Source: Ganoderma boninense (Eukaryota > Basidiomycota > Agaricomycetes > Polyporales > Polyporaceae). Taken from it: a stretch of 64,000 nucleotides of DNA. The notes beneath the pieces are model-generated. The model saw only the letters and a program-made list of their open reading frames with translations, had not been told where the DNA came from and ran no database searches. Position 1 is the first letter of the stretch. Each line of letters opens with the position of its first letter. The stretch lies in contig CM035307.1 of the NCBI GenBank assembly GCA_002900995.3, positions 1,426,001 to 1,490,000 on the forward strand, written 5' to 3'. The translations under genes were made by a program, and so were the position numbers. Below, piece after piece: positions 32,264 to 43,914 of this stretch.

Positions 32264-34051
32264 CTACTCGTCTTCCATCCTCTCGTCAGACAAACTATCT
32301 CCTTTTCCAGACCCAGGGTGCCCGGCATCGCCATCTTCCTCCGAATGCGATCGCTTGCCGCCCCTATGGCCGCCAAGGTTCGTCAGTCCGCGGGAAGACG
32401 AACGGCCTTCATTGGCAGGTCGTCCCTCGGAGTCGTAGCGGTCGTCAACTTCCATCTCGTCCCGCGAGCGCTTTCGTGACTCCAGGGAAGAGCTCTGGGA
32501 GAGTTCGTTGGTAGAAAGCCTATCGCGGGCGGCATTCATACCACGCTCGTCGTCTTTGAAGCCCGGTTCGCGCTCGATCCCGAGCAGGTTGGACACATGC
32601 GGGGCGTGGGCCCTTTGTGGGGCACGATCGTGATCGTACCCTTGGCCCGGCGACGGGAGAGATGTGTCCCTGCTCCCGCCCGCACGGGCGGTCGACCCTG
32701 GAGAGCCAGAGCGAGAGTGACCGAGCGCACGACGTTCCTCTTCAGCCCAGAGGGCCTCCTCCTCTTGCTGTTCCAACGCGAGGCGGTGACGCAGCTCGAT
32801 CGCACGCTGTGCCTCGCGTTCGCGTTCGAGTTGTCGGTCGTATTCGAGTTGCTGCTGGAGTTCCCAGTCCCGCTCGGGGTCCCGTTCGCGGTGGATGTTC
32901 GCGCCCGGTCCAATGCGCTGATGGTTGTGGGTACGGCTACTGCCACCACGGTGGTGGGCAGTCGGCGAAAGCATGGGCGGTGATACGGGAAGATTCTGCT
33001 GGGGAATTTCAACGTGCGGATGCGGTACCTGGTGTGCATGCGGATGCTCATGTGTGTCATGGCGGCGACTTCTGTGCTCTGGATGAGGCTCTGCTGGCAT
33101 ATTCGGGCTGCGAGTATGAGTCGCATACGGCCCGCCCTGCGGGTCCACGCGTGAGTTGCCTCCTACAGCAGGATCGAGATCCGGACGAGCCGAGGACGAG
33201 CGAGAATGATGAGAAGAGTTGCTGTGCGAATGAGAGTTCGGCGGCGGCGGAGGGCGAGACTGCGGATACGTGTACTGATTCACATGGTGGTCATTTGTGA
33301 TAGAAAGTTCTGGGGTAGGGTCCTGTGAGTGCTGAAGAAGCGGAATCATAGGAGGGGGTGGCGGCAGCGGCCGCGACGGGTCGTGTCCAGGACCCGAGTC
33401 ATGGCGAAAACCATGGACCAAAGGTATGCCGTGAGGCGGCGGAGGACCCGAAGGAACGGGTATGCCGCGAGCATCTACATTCGCTGGTGTATCTTCGATT
33501 GCGACGACTCTTCCATCGGGCCCTTGGATGATTCGTGCGGTCGGGTGGTTGCGAATGTACTCCGACAGCTCACGGTCATTGGGATCTATCACCCTAGCGT
33601 GTTCCGAAGGAACTGGGGGCTGAGCATGAAAGATGGGATCTTGTTCCGGGGGTAGTTCCTGGGTATGCCTGCCAGGAGTGGGAGGTACGGCTGCGAGCCG
33701 CTCGTAGAGAATGCTGAGATGGGCGAGAGACGCGTAAGGAAACTATTGTTCAAGACAGACATGGCATCGTGAAGACATACGCTCGCTCAAGGTTCATCCG
33801 CCGAATATTCTTTTTAGCCAACAGAAGCTTGAAATACAGGCGGTCGTTGTCCTACCGAGGAGAGGATGGGTGAGAATGCATATGGGAGGGGTAAATGCTA
33901 GGAGGATATGGTAGAAGGTACTGACCGATTCGATTTCCTTAACCTTCTTTTTGAGCTCCCTGTATTTGGCCTGGTATTTGACGTCCTCCGCGCCAGCAGT
34001 TATGCCCATGATGCTGCGCTGCTTTTGTTTGCGCTCATAGTTGGCGGACAT
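32264..34051 (-). CDS. INO80 complex subunit F-like coiled-coil protein
   Basis: Probable chromatin-associated protein. The conserved N-terminal part is spread over short exons: MSANYERKQKQRSIMG, then KYQAKYRELKKKVKEIES, DNDRLYFKLLLAKKNIRRMN and LERAILYERL. This is the helical motif of INO80 subunit F / TFPT-type proteins. The rest (33592-32264, 442 residues in one exon) is low-complexity: Pro/His-rich, then a Glu/Arg/Gln-rich helix around LEREREAQRAIELRHRLALE, then a Ser/Arg/Asp tail with RKRSRDEMEVDD, a likely nuclear signal. An upstream Met in a different frame (MMPRPPSPG, about 34120) is not supported. Assignment to the INO80 complex itself is inference from the short motif. Confidence 0.7.
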
Positions 34052-34750
34052 GGAGGGATTGTGGACAGGGTAGGGGCCGGGGAAGGGGGACCAGGGGAGG
34101 GCGGACGAGGCATCATGGTGGAGACGAGAGAAGACGCGAGGTGAGCGCAGTGCCCCGAGCGAGCTCCGGCTGAGCTGTCATGTTCTTTGGCCCAAGTCGT
34201 TCCGTATGAACTTCCCATACTCAGACGCCATCCGCGCTTCCTCTCGCCCCACATCCAGCAAGCTTGTTCGTGGCCCGCATATCCTGCCGTTGTTCTCAAG
34301 AAGGCTGTCTGAATGCATGCATACCAGCTGTTTTATTTGCTCCTAAGCCAGTGCCCAAGATCCAAAATGCTTGCAGCTGGGAGCAGAGGTGGCACCCTCA
34401 TCGTCGCCACCGCCACGTGGCCGCCATTCGACCAAGGCGCTCGGTTGCACGACGTTCCTTGTCTTCAACCAACTCGACGCGCTCGACGTCGCCGTCTATC
34501 CTAGGCTGTGCTTGTTATTCACCTCCATTGTGGACTATATAGGGCATATTGCTCTTGTCTGTGCAGCCCTCTGACTCGATCCCAGGACGGTCCTCACCAG
34601 TGAGTCTATTCGTATCATGCTAATGCATCCTTGTCCGCATTCTCATGAGAAACTATGTTCCCAGTGTCCGCACCATACCGACAGTAAGCTATTGTCCGAC
34701 TAGTTTGTCAACGATTGACACCCAGTGCCCATCGCGTGCCATCCAGGGAT

Positions 34751-35416
34751 ATGCCCCCTCCGGGTGGATTCGACGCCATCAAGTACAAGCGCAACCTTCC
34801 GCTCCGGGGTCCGAGCGGCCTTGTAATTCTCGGAGGTGTCACGGCGGTATGCGCCTATGGCTTTTATCGGCTTGGAAAGGGGAACCTGGAGAAGAGGTAC
34901 GTGGAACCTTTGCAGCGGTCTATGCGGACGCGGAGAGGTCAGGCGGACGTTAAACGTGGGCAGCTGAGGGCCCGCCCACTGGAGAACGTGGCCTTCTGCT
35001 GGATCCGACCGCGCGACTTTGGTCCCTTATCAGTGACAAATCCGGCTTGGGCATGCGCCATTCGCGAAGAGAGACGGAACTGATGCGACTTTGCTTCGCA
35101 GGGAGCTCCAAAGGGAGAAGGTGTGGTCGCGCATTCACCTGGTCCCGCTTCTCCTTGCGGAGGGCGACCGTGACGCGTACCGACGTCAGCAAGCTGCCCT
35201 GGAACGCGAGAGGGAGATCATGAAAGATGTGCCGGGCTGGGAGGTCAGTGACATCTCGAAGGGGACGATGACAGCATGGATGCTGATTACATTGCTTGCA
35301 TTCGCCGTGGCCGTGGCCGCTCCGTGTGGTTGTGTGCGATGGGACTGTGACAGGCTGGAAAAAGCGTCTACAACAACCCACGGCATCGGTCTGCGGAGTC
35401 TGTCGTGGTTATATGA
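34751..35416 (+). CDS. Complex I subunit NDUFA13 / GRIM-19 (B16.6)
   Basis: Small accessory subunit of the mitochondrial NADH dehydrogenase membrane arm. Exons 34751-34896, 35102-35243 and 35354-35416 sum to 351 nt (116 residues). The N terminus MPPPGGFDAIKYKRNLPLRG is highly conserved in the family. One membrane helix follows (GLVILGGVTAVCAYGFYRLG), then LEKRELQREKVWSRIHLVPL, LLAEGDRDAYRR and EREREIMKDVPGWEAGKSVY. Length and motif order match fungal GRIM-19 proteins. No cleavable presequence is expected. Confidence 0.95.
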
Positions 35417-36484
35417 TGGTAGCCGGAGTGCTCTGTATCACAATCCCCGCGTCGTCGGGCAATTGGAATGCGAGGTTGATGCGTGGCGGGAGCTGGGAGG
35501 CGGGCCGCGGGTGATATCGTCTCGTCGGCTGTGGCTGAGCGCTGAGCGCGCAGCCAGACGCGGGACCGCCGAGTCCGCGGAGAGAGTTTGGGACACCGCC
35601 GATGGCGCCTGGCGGAGCGGGGCCGGGCCCGCCGAGGTGCGATTGGCGCACTCGGGCAGACGCCGGGGACAATGGTGGTCCTGGGCCCGGCGTGCGGGCA
35701 CGGTCCTGCCGGAGTTGGCCACATCACGGACTCGGAGGCCCCGCTACCTGCCATATCGGGCGATTTAGGGCAAGCTCGGGCTGTGCGGGACGGTGCCACG
35801 GTGGGACTTGAGTCGGTGACTGCGGTACGCGTCCGATCGCACATTCGCTGACCACATCCAGGACTGCGACCATCCGGACGCCTGACAAACGCCAGCAAGA
35901 CGCCACACTAAAAACACAGAGCCGCCGAGAAGTTCCGGAGCCCCAGCCTTAGCCTAAGCCAGGTCCAGGGTGATTGGGATATCGCGGAGGGAGGCGCACA
36001 GTGCGTGTCACATTGGGTCGAGGATAGAGACGAGACGTGCACCGGTCGCCAGCGTCGGACTGGGAGGGATCACGAGGAGGGTGTTGCGTACAGGTGAGCG
36101 TGCTTCTGCCGACGATCCAGAGTTCCTTCTTCCATATGCCAGCTGCTTTCACAGGCGGACGGCCGACACTGTAACTCCCAAAAGCGGGCAACAATATCGA
36201 CCTGGAAAGGCAACGGTCCGTTGAGTCTGAAACTCTCCGGATTCCCGTATGCTGACATCTTGGCCAGATCTCGCGCCTCCAAATCCCGCTGATTCTCACC
36301 GAGTCACTGAACGAGGCACCGAAATCTACTTAATGCGCCATGGCTCAAATACGGCTCATTCGAGTCCCGCCGTCCCTCGCAAACATATCCCCCCTTCTAT
36401 CATCTGTCCAACCCCGCCGCAGACGCGTCGTTCCCACCCAAGCGCCTTCGCCGTCCGCCTGCGCATCCCCGCCTCCGCCATCCC
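35417..36484. other. Intergenic upstream of the HMG-box gene
   Basis: About 1.1 kb of GC-rich DNA with long overlapping open frames on both strands and no recognisable product. The right end holds the HMG-box gene promoter. Confidence 0.45.
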
Positions 36485-36490
36485 TTATAA
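36485..36490 (+). promoter_or_regulatory. TATA-like box of the HMG-box gene
   Basis: TTATAA lies 54 bp upstream of the ATG at 36544. It supports that codon over the in-frame ATG at 36340, which lies 5' of the box. Confidence 0.4.
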
Positions 36491-36543
36491 GGCCCTCTCC
36501 AAGCCCTTTGTGTCCTCGAACCACCCGCTCCCTGGCATTCTCC

Positions 36544-38512
36544 ATGCCCGCCTCCCCCTTCTACCACCGCGACCACGAACGAGACGCAGCATCCATCACC
36601 CTCGCCGCCTCCGACATGTCTCTCAGGGACCACTCCCCCATGTTCTCCTTCGACGACCACATGCCACAGTACGATCCCATGATCTCAGACCCCGACAACA
36701 TGATCTTTGGTCTCGAACTCGACGATGCCCTTCATCCAGAACCCAAGTCGCCCTTCACCTGGGACTCCAGCCATCTCATGCAGTACAGCTCCATGTCCTC
36801 GATCCCGTTCCCGGGCTCGCCCGAGTCGACGACGAGCCAGTTGGACCCCATGATGCCGTCACATCCACGACGGTTCGACTCGACGTTCTCGACCAGCTCA
36901 AGTTTCTACCACCCGTCGTCGCCAGAGTACAACGACTCTGCGCTGTACTCAAACTGGATCGCCGACCCGGATGCACCGCACTCATCGTCTGTACCCATTC
37001 CTATCCCTCCCGGCCACGCGCAGGCTTCGCAGTCGCCTTTGTCCTCGTCGTCTTTCGCTGCGTTCAGCGAGAACTCGTCTATCTTCCCTGACGTCACACC
37101 ATTCTCGCCCACGACAGCGTACGCCGCTCTACAACCACTTCCGCTCTCACCCCCCGAAGACACCGTTATGACGGAGCAGCTGCGCGCGGAGGTCGCCGGT
37201 ACGATTTCACCACCCGCGAACCTCTACGGGACGGAGCCACCGGCGTGGGCCTCCCACCTGTGGGACCCGGCGGTGCAGATGCCTTCTGCCGGCATCCCTA
37301 TGGCCGTCTCTGAGGACAACTTCGCGACGCAGAGGCCCCGGATTCCAATGCGGAGGGGCACGCCGGTGACGCAGCTGTTCCAGTCTTCTAGTGCGCCGTC
37401 GGTGTCGCACGCGCGGGGGCCCCTGGGGCAGTCGCGGCTGTATAGCACGCGGCGTTCGGAGAGCATCAGCGAGCACGACGATCGAGATGCGACGGTTCGG
37501 GGCAAGAAGCGGCCCGTGGAGGACGACGAGACGCAGGAGCAGGGCCAGACGCGCGAGAAGCGTTCCGAGAGTCGTAAGCTTCACGCCCATTGAATGCGTG
37601 CCACGTGACGCTGACAGGCCGATGCCGCCCGCAGCGCCCCTCAAGTCGGTCCTCCGCCCGCCCAAACTGGCGCCCTCGGCGTGGCAGCTGTACTTCACAG
37701 ACTGGATCCAGCGCCACCAGGCTTCCAGTCACAAGAAGCTCAACGTTGCTCAGGCGGCTAAAGAGGCCGGCCAGGAGTACGCCAGGCTCTCCGCCGAAGA
37801 GAAGGAGGTGCGCCCCCGTCTTCTCATGCTGATTCCAGATAGAGACTCAGATTGTGACTGATCCCTTTCGTCGCACAGCCCTACCGACGTCGCTCCCAGG
37901 CCCTCAAGGAGGCAAGGGAGCGCGACCTCAATGCCTACATGCGCACTCTAACTCCCGACGACATTAAGCGCGAGAACGCTTATCGGACGGCGCAGAGGAA
38001 GGCGGGCAAGTCGCGCAAGGGCAACATCAAGGACCCTAACGCCCCCAAGAAGCCCCTCAGCGCGTACTTCATGTTCCTCCAGCGCATCCGATCAGACCCA
38101 GAGCTTGTCAAGGAGGTCTTCGGCGACGAGACCGAGACCACGAAGCAGAGCGTTCTCGCTGCGGGCAAGTGGCGTTCGATGACTGACGAGGAGCGCAAGG
38201 TACCGTTCGCTCTCTTTTCGGTCTTCTGTTTCCGATCTCACACAGAACTTGTTCCAGCCGTTCCTTGCACAGGCCGAGCAGGAGAAGCTCGAGTACGAGG
38301 CTGCCCGCAAGCTGTACGAGGAGGGCACCACAGGCTACAGCAACAGTATCAACTTCAGTATCCTCCCTGGCGGTCCTATTAACCTCATGCCCATCCCGCG
38401 CGCCAGCCAGCGCCTGGTGAAGCAGGAGGCGCTCAGCTCTGAGAGCGAGAGCGACGGTTTCAATACTGACGACGGCGCCGACCATGCCCTGACTTCGCAA
38501 CGGCGGCGATGA
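36544..38512 (+). CDS. Double HMG-box regulatory protein
   Basis: Putative DNA-binding regulator. Exons 36544-37573, 37635-37807, 37879-38199 and 38258-38512 sum to 1779 nt (592 residues). The N-terminal 340 residues are disordered and rich in Ser, Pro, Asp and Met, like an activation region, and end in a basic segment VRGKKRPVEDDE. Two HMG boxes follow. The first has LAPSAWQLYFTDWIQRHQ and VAQAAKEAGQEYARLSAEEK; the second has PNAPKKPLSAYFMFLQRIRS and VLAAGKWRSMTDEERKPFLA. The C terminus is acidic (SSESESDGFNTDDGA). An in-frame upstream ATG at 36340 would add 68 residues of low-complexity sequence; the TATA-like box at 36485 makes 36544 more likely. Target genes are unknown. Confidence 0.85.
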
Positions 38513-38923
38513 GTTATCTTCTTCGGCTTCTTGCTATCTTGGACTGTCGTTTGCAGGCGCGCCGTTAGGCACATTATGAACGATGCGTTGCTTTTCTCGC
38601 TTTCCATTGCTGATATGATGACCCTTCGTTCGCTCACTTACATCGGGTTCCACGTTATGGGCATTGTCGTGCCGCCACCATCTTTTCTCTGTTATCTCTC
38701 TCTCGGTCTACATCGCTTACAGTTTGCGCTCGGCGTCCTCTGCAGTTCTGTTCGCAGCTCTTACGACCACGATGGACTCTCACTCTTGCATTGCTGTATA
38801 CCACCACCGCCCCGCTCCGTCCATGCTGTATTGTTAGTCATTTGTCTTCTGCTAGGTATATACGTGTCCGTGACGACCTTTCATGACCATTCCATCCATT
38901 CCCCGTACGTAGTGCGCTATACC

Positions 38924-39701
38924 TTAATCTGATAGCGACAAGCGAATGACCATCTTCTGATGAGGAGCACCGTCTTCGTCGAACTCTTCACCCTGTAGAA
39001 TTGTGTAGTGTCGGACATGAACAATGCAATCGGATGCTATCAGTGGCCGTACATGGTCAAAAGGGTGTCGAAGGCAGCTCACTTCTGCCTCATAGCCAAA
39101 TCTGGGAGGATCACGAGAAGCTCAGAGAATGTGGCGGGGGCTAGCCCCGACGCGGAGCCAGATTGCGAGGACTCACTTGCCATAAAATCCCTTGACCGGG
39201 ATTTGGGAGTGGGATACAATCTTGGCCGTGTCCGCAACCCTTGACCCAGAAGGAGTCTTTGCCCTCGCGTCCGCCTTGACAAAGTCGTGCAAGGACTGGA
39301 CGAGTGTCCGCCCGAAGCGGTGCTGCCGATAGTCCTTGAGGACGGCAAGTCGGGTGAGCTTGTAGTAGTCGCGTGTCGCCACACAGCGGATCGTGCCAAT
39401 CGGGACGAGAGACGGTATGAGGCGCAGCAGGAAATGGGTGGCTGTCTCGTCGAAGCTAGCGGTTGGGGGCGCATGATTTTAAACCAGATCGAAAAATGGC
39501 GACGTCAGCGACAGAAAGGCGGATACTTGAATGGAGTGGGCGTGGTACAGACTCGTCGATCTCTGTGTCAAGCGGGAAGCCCTGCTCGCGGTGGAAGACT
39601 TGGATGCGGACGTCATAGCACTGCTGCCTGAGTTGTTCGCGGCCGGGCTCGCCGACGGCTGGAACGATGATCATCTCGTGTGCGGGTTGGGCGGTGGCCA
39701 T
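38924..39701 (-). CDS. GNAT-family N-acetyltransferase
   Basis: Four exons sum to 516 nt (171 residues): 39701-39553, 39455-39177, 39083-39101 read on the minus strand, and 38992-38924. Conserved GNAT blocks are VRIQVFHREQGFPLDTEID, ATHFLLRL, the strand-loop-helix KLTRLAVLKDYRQHRFGRTL with the acetyl-CoA pyrophosphate loop (Q/R-x-x-G-x-G/A variant RQHRFG), then IPVKGFYGKFGYEAEGEEFD and APHQKMVIRL. The exon encoding FGYEAE is only 19 nt, but it supplies the residues expected between GFYGK and GEEF. It resembles the YjcF/ElaA-like small-molecule acetyltransferases of fungi; the substrate is unknown. It lies head to head with the PPR gene (378 bp between start codons). Confidence 0.87.
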
Positions 39702-40079
39702 GGCGCGCTCTCGGGGTAGAATGGGGGAAATATTGAGCAGGAACGGGGTTTGTGGACGAGCATCTGGCGAACCTACCGTGACTGGGTGTGCCGACGCCTC
39801 GTGGCTGGCGCGAACCGCCCGAAGCGCGCGGTGGAATCGAGAGCAGGCCCGGGAGTTGCCGCGTCGCGTCTTGCGTCTGCTGGGCGAGACTCGAGGGCTC
39901 GTCGCTGGTGAGCTAGACGTCTCTCTCCTTTGTATGTCATCCCCCACCTCTCTCTCCTTGCCCTGCGACGTCCTGCTCTCTCAGGTGTGTATGCAGCAAC
40001 GCTGCGGCACGCGCTACGCTCGTTGACATGGCGTGGAACAGGGTACATTCCACTGGCACTCGTCGCGGCGAGTACGGTG

Positions 40080-43000
40080 ATGTTGGAACCCCTCGCGGCG
40101 ACTGTCCTCACCTCCATCCTCCCATCTCGACCGCTCGCAAACAAGCTCCTGGCTAACAAGTCCGCCTTCGGGATGGCCGTGCGCACCGCCTCGCATTCTC
40201 TTTCAACGGATTTCTTTACGGCACGTCAGAGAAGAGCAGACGGAAATGGGAAGGGCAAGGGCAGGGCAATGCCGGAGGAAGAATACGTGGCTTGTGCCAC
40301 CGTTCTAGTTGGCAAACTGCCAAGGCATTGCATCGCCGTCGTGGGTGAGCTATTTTGCCCTATTTCGACGCTGCGCAGCGCCGTTGATTGTTATGTCGTG
40401 TGTCCCAGACGGTGCGGCGTCTTCTCTGACGAGGCTGTCTTCTCCCCGTCCCCGAATACGCCGATCATCCGGCTACAAGCACACCGCGTTAGGGAGCAAA
40501 TGCTACATACCGTCGCTTCGCACCTGGATGCGACAGGTTGACGTCGTCCATAGACGGCACGCGTCCAGCCGCACCGCGACCGTCACCGAACCCCTCCGGC
40601 ATCCAACGCCTTCCTTGGACGAGGCCTGGCTAAAAGTTTTCAGTGACGTCGCCGCAGGATCCAAGGACTTCTCCCTAAATAACGCGTGGCGCGCGTTCTC
40701 TGGCTTTTGCGATGCGCATGGAAGACCTCCCGGGAACCCCGCTTCTGGTGTGGCTTTTGTGGCGAATGTTTTGGATTCCGTCGTTTGCGGTGGACGGCTG
40801 TCTGAACAATCCCTTCGTTCGTGGGGCGAGCGAATACAGGGCATGTTGCAGTTCGTCGACCCAGGAGAGGACTCACCTCAAAATACGCTTCGAATACATT
40901 GGAACGCTATCCTCGTCTCTGCGGCTGCTTTGCAAGGAAGGCTAGACGACGCGATAGAAGATGCTCGTGCTATGTTTTCTCCCCGTGAACTTGGTGAGGA
41001 GAATGCCGTGCAAGCCTATGCTCTGGCAACCTATACCGCCCTTGCTGTTGCATTGCGTCATCACCGCAACCCCCCTGCCGTCTTGGATTTCCTGATAGAG
41101 GACCTCACCTTGCTCCGCGACTACCTCGGCGACTCTTCTCCCTCGACTTGGCCCGATGAAGCTTTCGCTCGAGCAGCCAAGGTTCTTACCTCGAAAGCTT
41201 TAGACAGCCTCGCCGCCATCGAGGACCCCATCCGATGTCTTCAGGATCGTGTACCTCTTTGGACCAGGGACAGTCTATCCGCGGCGGGTTCACTCCTTGT
41301 ACGAGCAGCTCTGCTCCATGGGCGACGCAAGACCGCTTATGGGATCATAGGTGCCTTACGGCGTCATGGCATAGCTCTCCCAGACAAGACCGTCCTCTCC
41401 GTCGTCCGGACCCTGAGTAAAGCAGAAATGTTCGACCAAGCCAGCGCACTTTTTGCCACGATTGCTCCCAATCCTCCTGACTCCCTCTTCGCCGACTATC
41501 ACGGCGTTGGGCTGCTTCTCATGTCTCGTCAGGGCGATTTGTCGCGCTGCGAAGGACACTATCGCTCCCTTGACCAACGCCAGCTTATCCGCAATGACCA
41601 TAGAGCCTCTCTCATGCACGCCTATGCCAAGACCGGACACCCCACTCACGTCGTAGAGCTTTTTAATCAGTTCTTCCCCGATCCCCTCGCCATATCCTCA
41701 CCAGAACACCGTCCTAATATCGTACATTACACCACCGTCATCTCCGCCTTCTCTCAGGTCGGTGACCTTGATGGCGTTAATACGTGGCTCGAGAAGCTTT
41801 CTAGGCAGGGGCTTCGACCGGACTTCCACGTCTACTCTACCATCCTTCACACGCTCTCCATGCGTGGGGACCTCCAATCCATGTCGTCTCTCCTGGACCA
41901 GATGCGTAGCTCGGGCGTCCAGGTCACTGCTCCTGCATACACCACTCTCATCGCCGCTCTCGCACAACGCAGCGACCCTATGGGTGCTGAGCGGCTCTAT
42001 CAGCGCGCCGTCAGGGAAGGCGTCGTGCCTGACCGTATAATGGTCTCTGCTATCATGAACGCTCACGTCGAGGCAGGGTCCTGGGAGGGAGCTATCAGGG
42101 CCTTCGACTATCTCAGCAACTCGGACAAGGCGGGAGAAGGTGTCACCATCGAAGTCTTCAACACGCTTATGAAGGCTTACGTCCTCATCGGCGCGCCGTT
42201 CCGCCTGGTCGCGAACCTGTTTCGTCAGCTCGACCGCGCGAAGTTACGCCCCGACGTTCGGACGTTCGCGCTCCTCATCCAGTCCGCGTGCGACAATGAC
42301 TTCATGGAGATCGCGGAGGATCTGTACAAGGAGATGGAGCGGGTGGCGGAGACGACTGGGCAGTCTTCCCTGAAGGCGAACGTCTACGTGCTCACTATCA
42401 TGATGAACGGCTACCTTCGCGCCGGAAAGCGCATCAAGGCCAAGGCCATCTTCGACCTGATGCAGTCCCTCGGCATCCCTTCGAACGCCATCACGTACGC
42501 CGCCATCCTCAAAGCGTATGGGGAGCAGAAGACTTCGCAAGGTACCCAAGTCGCGGAACAGCTCCTGCAGTCCCTGATGGAAGACAGACCCGGACACGAC
42601 TGGCTCAATGTGATTGGTAGCCGCCAACTTACGCTGGAAACCGTATATCGGCCGCTTCTTAACGCCTATGCGCAGCGGGAGCAGACTGACGACGTCGAAA
42701 GGGTCCACAAGTCGATGGTTGACGCAGGACAAAAGCCCACCTTAGCGACAACAACGATGCTCCTCGATGCCCACCGTCGAACAGGCAACATTGCTGCCGT
42801 CCAAGCTCTGTGGTCTGACATCGTGCGCCTCGGGATCGAGTTCATGCACCAGAACACGCTCCTCAGCCCGCCGTCGGAGAAACAGTCCGATCACGCCTAC
42901 GGGACGCTCCTGTGCGTCCCGCTCTCGATCGTGATCGACGCGTTCTCCGCCGCAGGCATGCACGCCGAGGTCGCCCAGGCGTGGAAGACGCTCAAGGACC

Positions 43001-43647
43001 AGGGCCTCCAGTTCGACTCGCACAACTGGAACCACCTCGTCGTTGCTCTCGTCCGCGCGGGCGAGCCCCTCCGTGCGTTCGATATCGTCGAGAACGTCAT
43101 CCTCCGCTACCAGCACCAGAGCCGCCAACAGGCAACCCGCGAGCGCGACATGCACCCGTCTTCCCCGCTCTTGCTCGACCTCCCGACTGCGGAGGAAGGC
43201 GACCTGCCCCCACCGGCGCCCGAGGCGCCCCTGCACTCGGCTGCGCGCAGGAAGGGCGCGTCGTACAAGCTGGCGAGGCGCCTGCGTTTCCAGGGTTCGC
43301 TAGAAGAGAAGGGCGCGGAGGACTTTGCGCATCCATTGCACCTTCTCCACACCATGTCGCCGGTCTGGAACCTCTGGCGGCCACACGGCGCCACGCTTGT
43401 CCTGCTTGGCAGGGTGCTTGAGCATCTGAGGTCCGGGCGGCTCGTGCAGGCGGTGCGGCCCGAGGTCGATGTGGACTTCGAGCAGGCGGCGGCGGACGCG
43501 GCGGAGATCCTACGGCGCTCGGAGGCGGCGGGGCAGGTGCTTGGCGGGATCCACGACCGGTTCCCGGCGACGCTGCATTTGGTGCGGGAGTACGATCTCA
43601 TGCGGCGCACGGCCGAGCGGGTTCGGGTTCAGACAGGGCAGCGTTAG
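40080..43647 (+). CDS. Large pentatricopeptide repeat (PPR) protein, probably mitochondrial
   Basis: RNA-binding helical-repeat protein. One long exon (about 40409-43647) encodes over 1000 residues. A short first exon from the ATG at 40080 joins in frame through an intron (donor GTGAGC near 40344, acceptor at about 40410). Several degenerate 35-residue PPR units are clear: VVHYTTVISAFSQVGDLDGV-like (here IVHYTTVISAFSQVGDLDGV), GLRPDFHVYSTILHTLSMRG, VTAPAYTTLIAALAQRSDPM, GVVPDRIMVSAIMNAHVEAG and IEVFNTLMKAYVLIGAP. The N terminus (MLEPLAATVLTSILPSRPLA) and the Arg/Ser-rich region around RIRRSSGYKH and VVHRRHASSRT are compatible with mitochondrial import. The RNA target is unknown. A start inside the long exon is an alternative. 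Confidence 0.87.
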
Positions 43648-43914
43648 GCATAAAATGACACACGCAGACACAGCGAAATTACATTGCAGGCTCGCATCGA
43701 ATCCACACGTCAACGTCAGTAACTCAAGCATCATCCACACTGTATCAGGCAGGAGGCATATGGTCCTACCCTCTCGACCTCGCCATGCCGTTATGCAATG
43801 GAGACGGCGAGCGGCGGTGGCCAGAAAGGAAGGGAGGAAGAGGGGAGAAGACAGGGCTCTAATTATACAATCGGCGGGTCTACTGCAGGGTCCGTGGCCT
43901 TCTGAATCGCGTTC

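Noticed and set aside
36249..37091. 280-codon plus-strand frame overlapping the HMG-box gene
   Set aside because: Alternative frame of the HMG-box N-terminal exon; His/Arg/Pro-rich translation without motifs, while the chosen frame continues into the HMG boxes with exact codon sums.
37561..37636. Suspected frame break before the first HMG box
   Set aside because: Using the acceptor CCCGCAG at 37634 instead of the earlier GACAG restores the frame, so this is a normal intron and not an indel.
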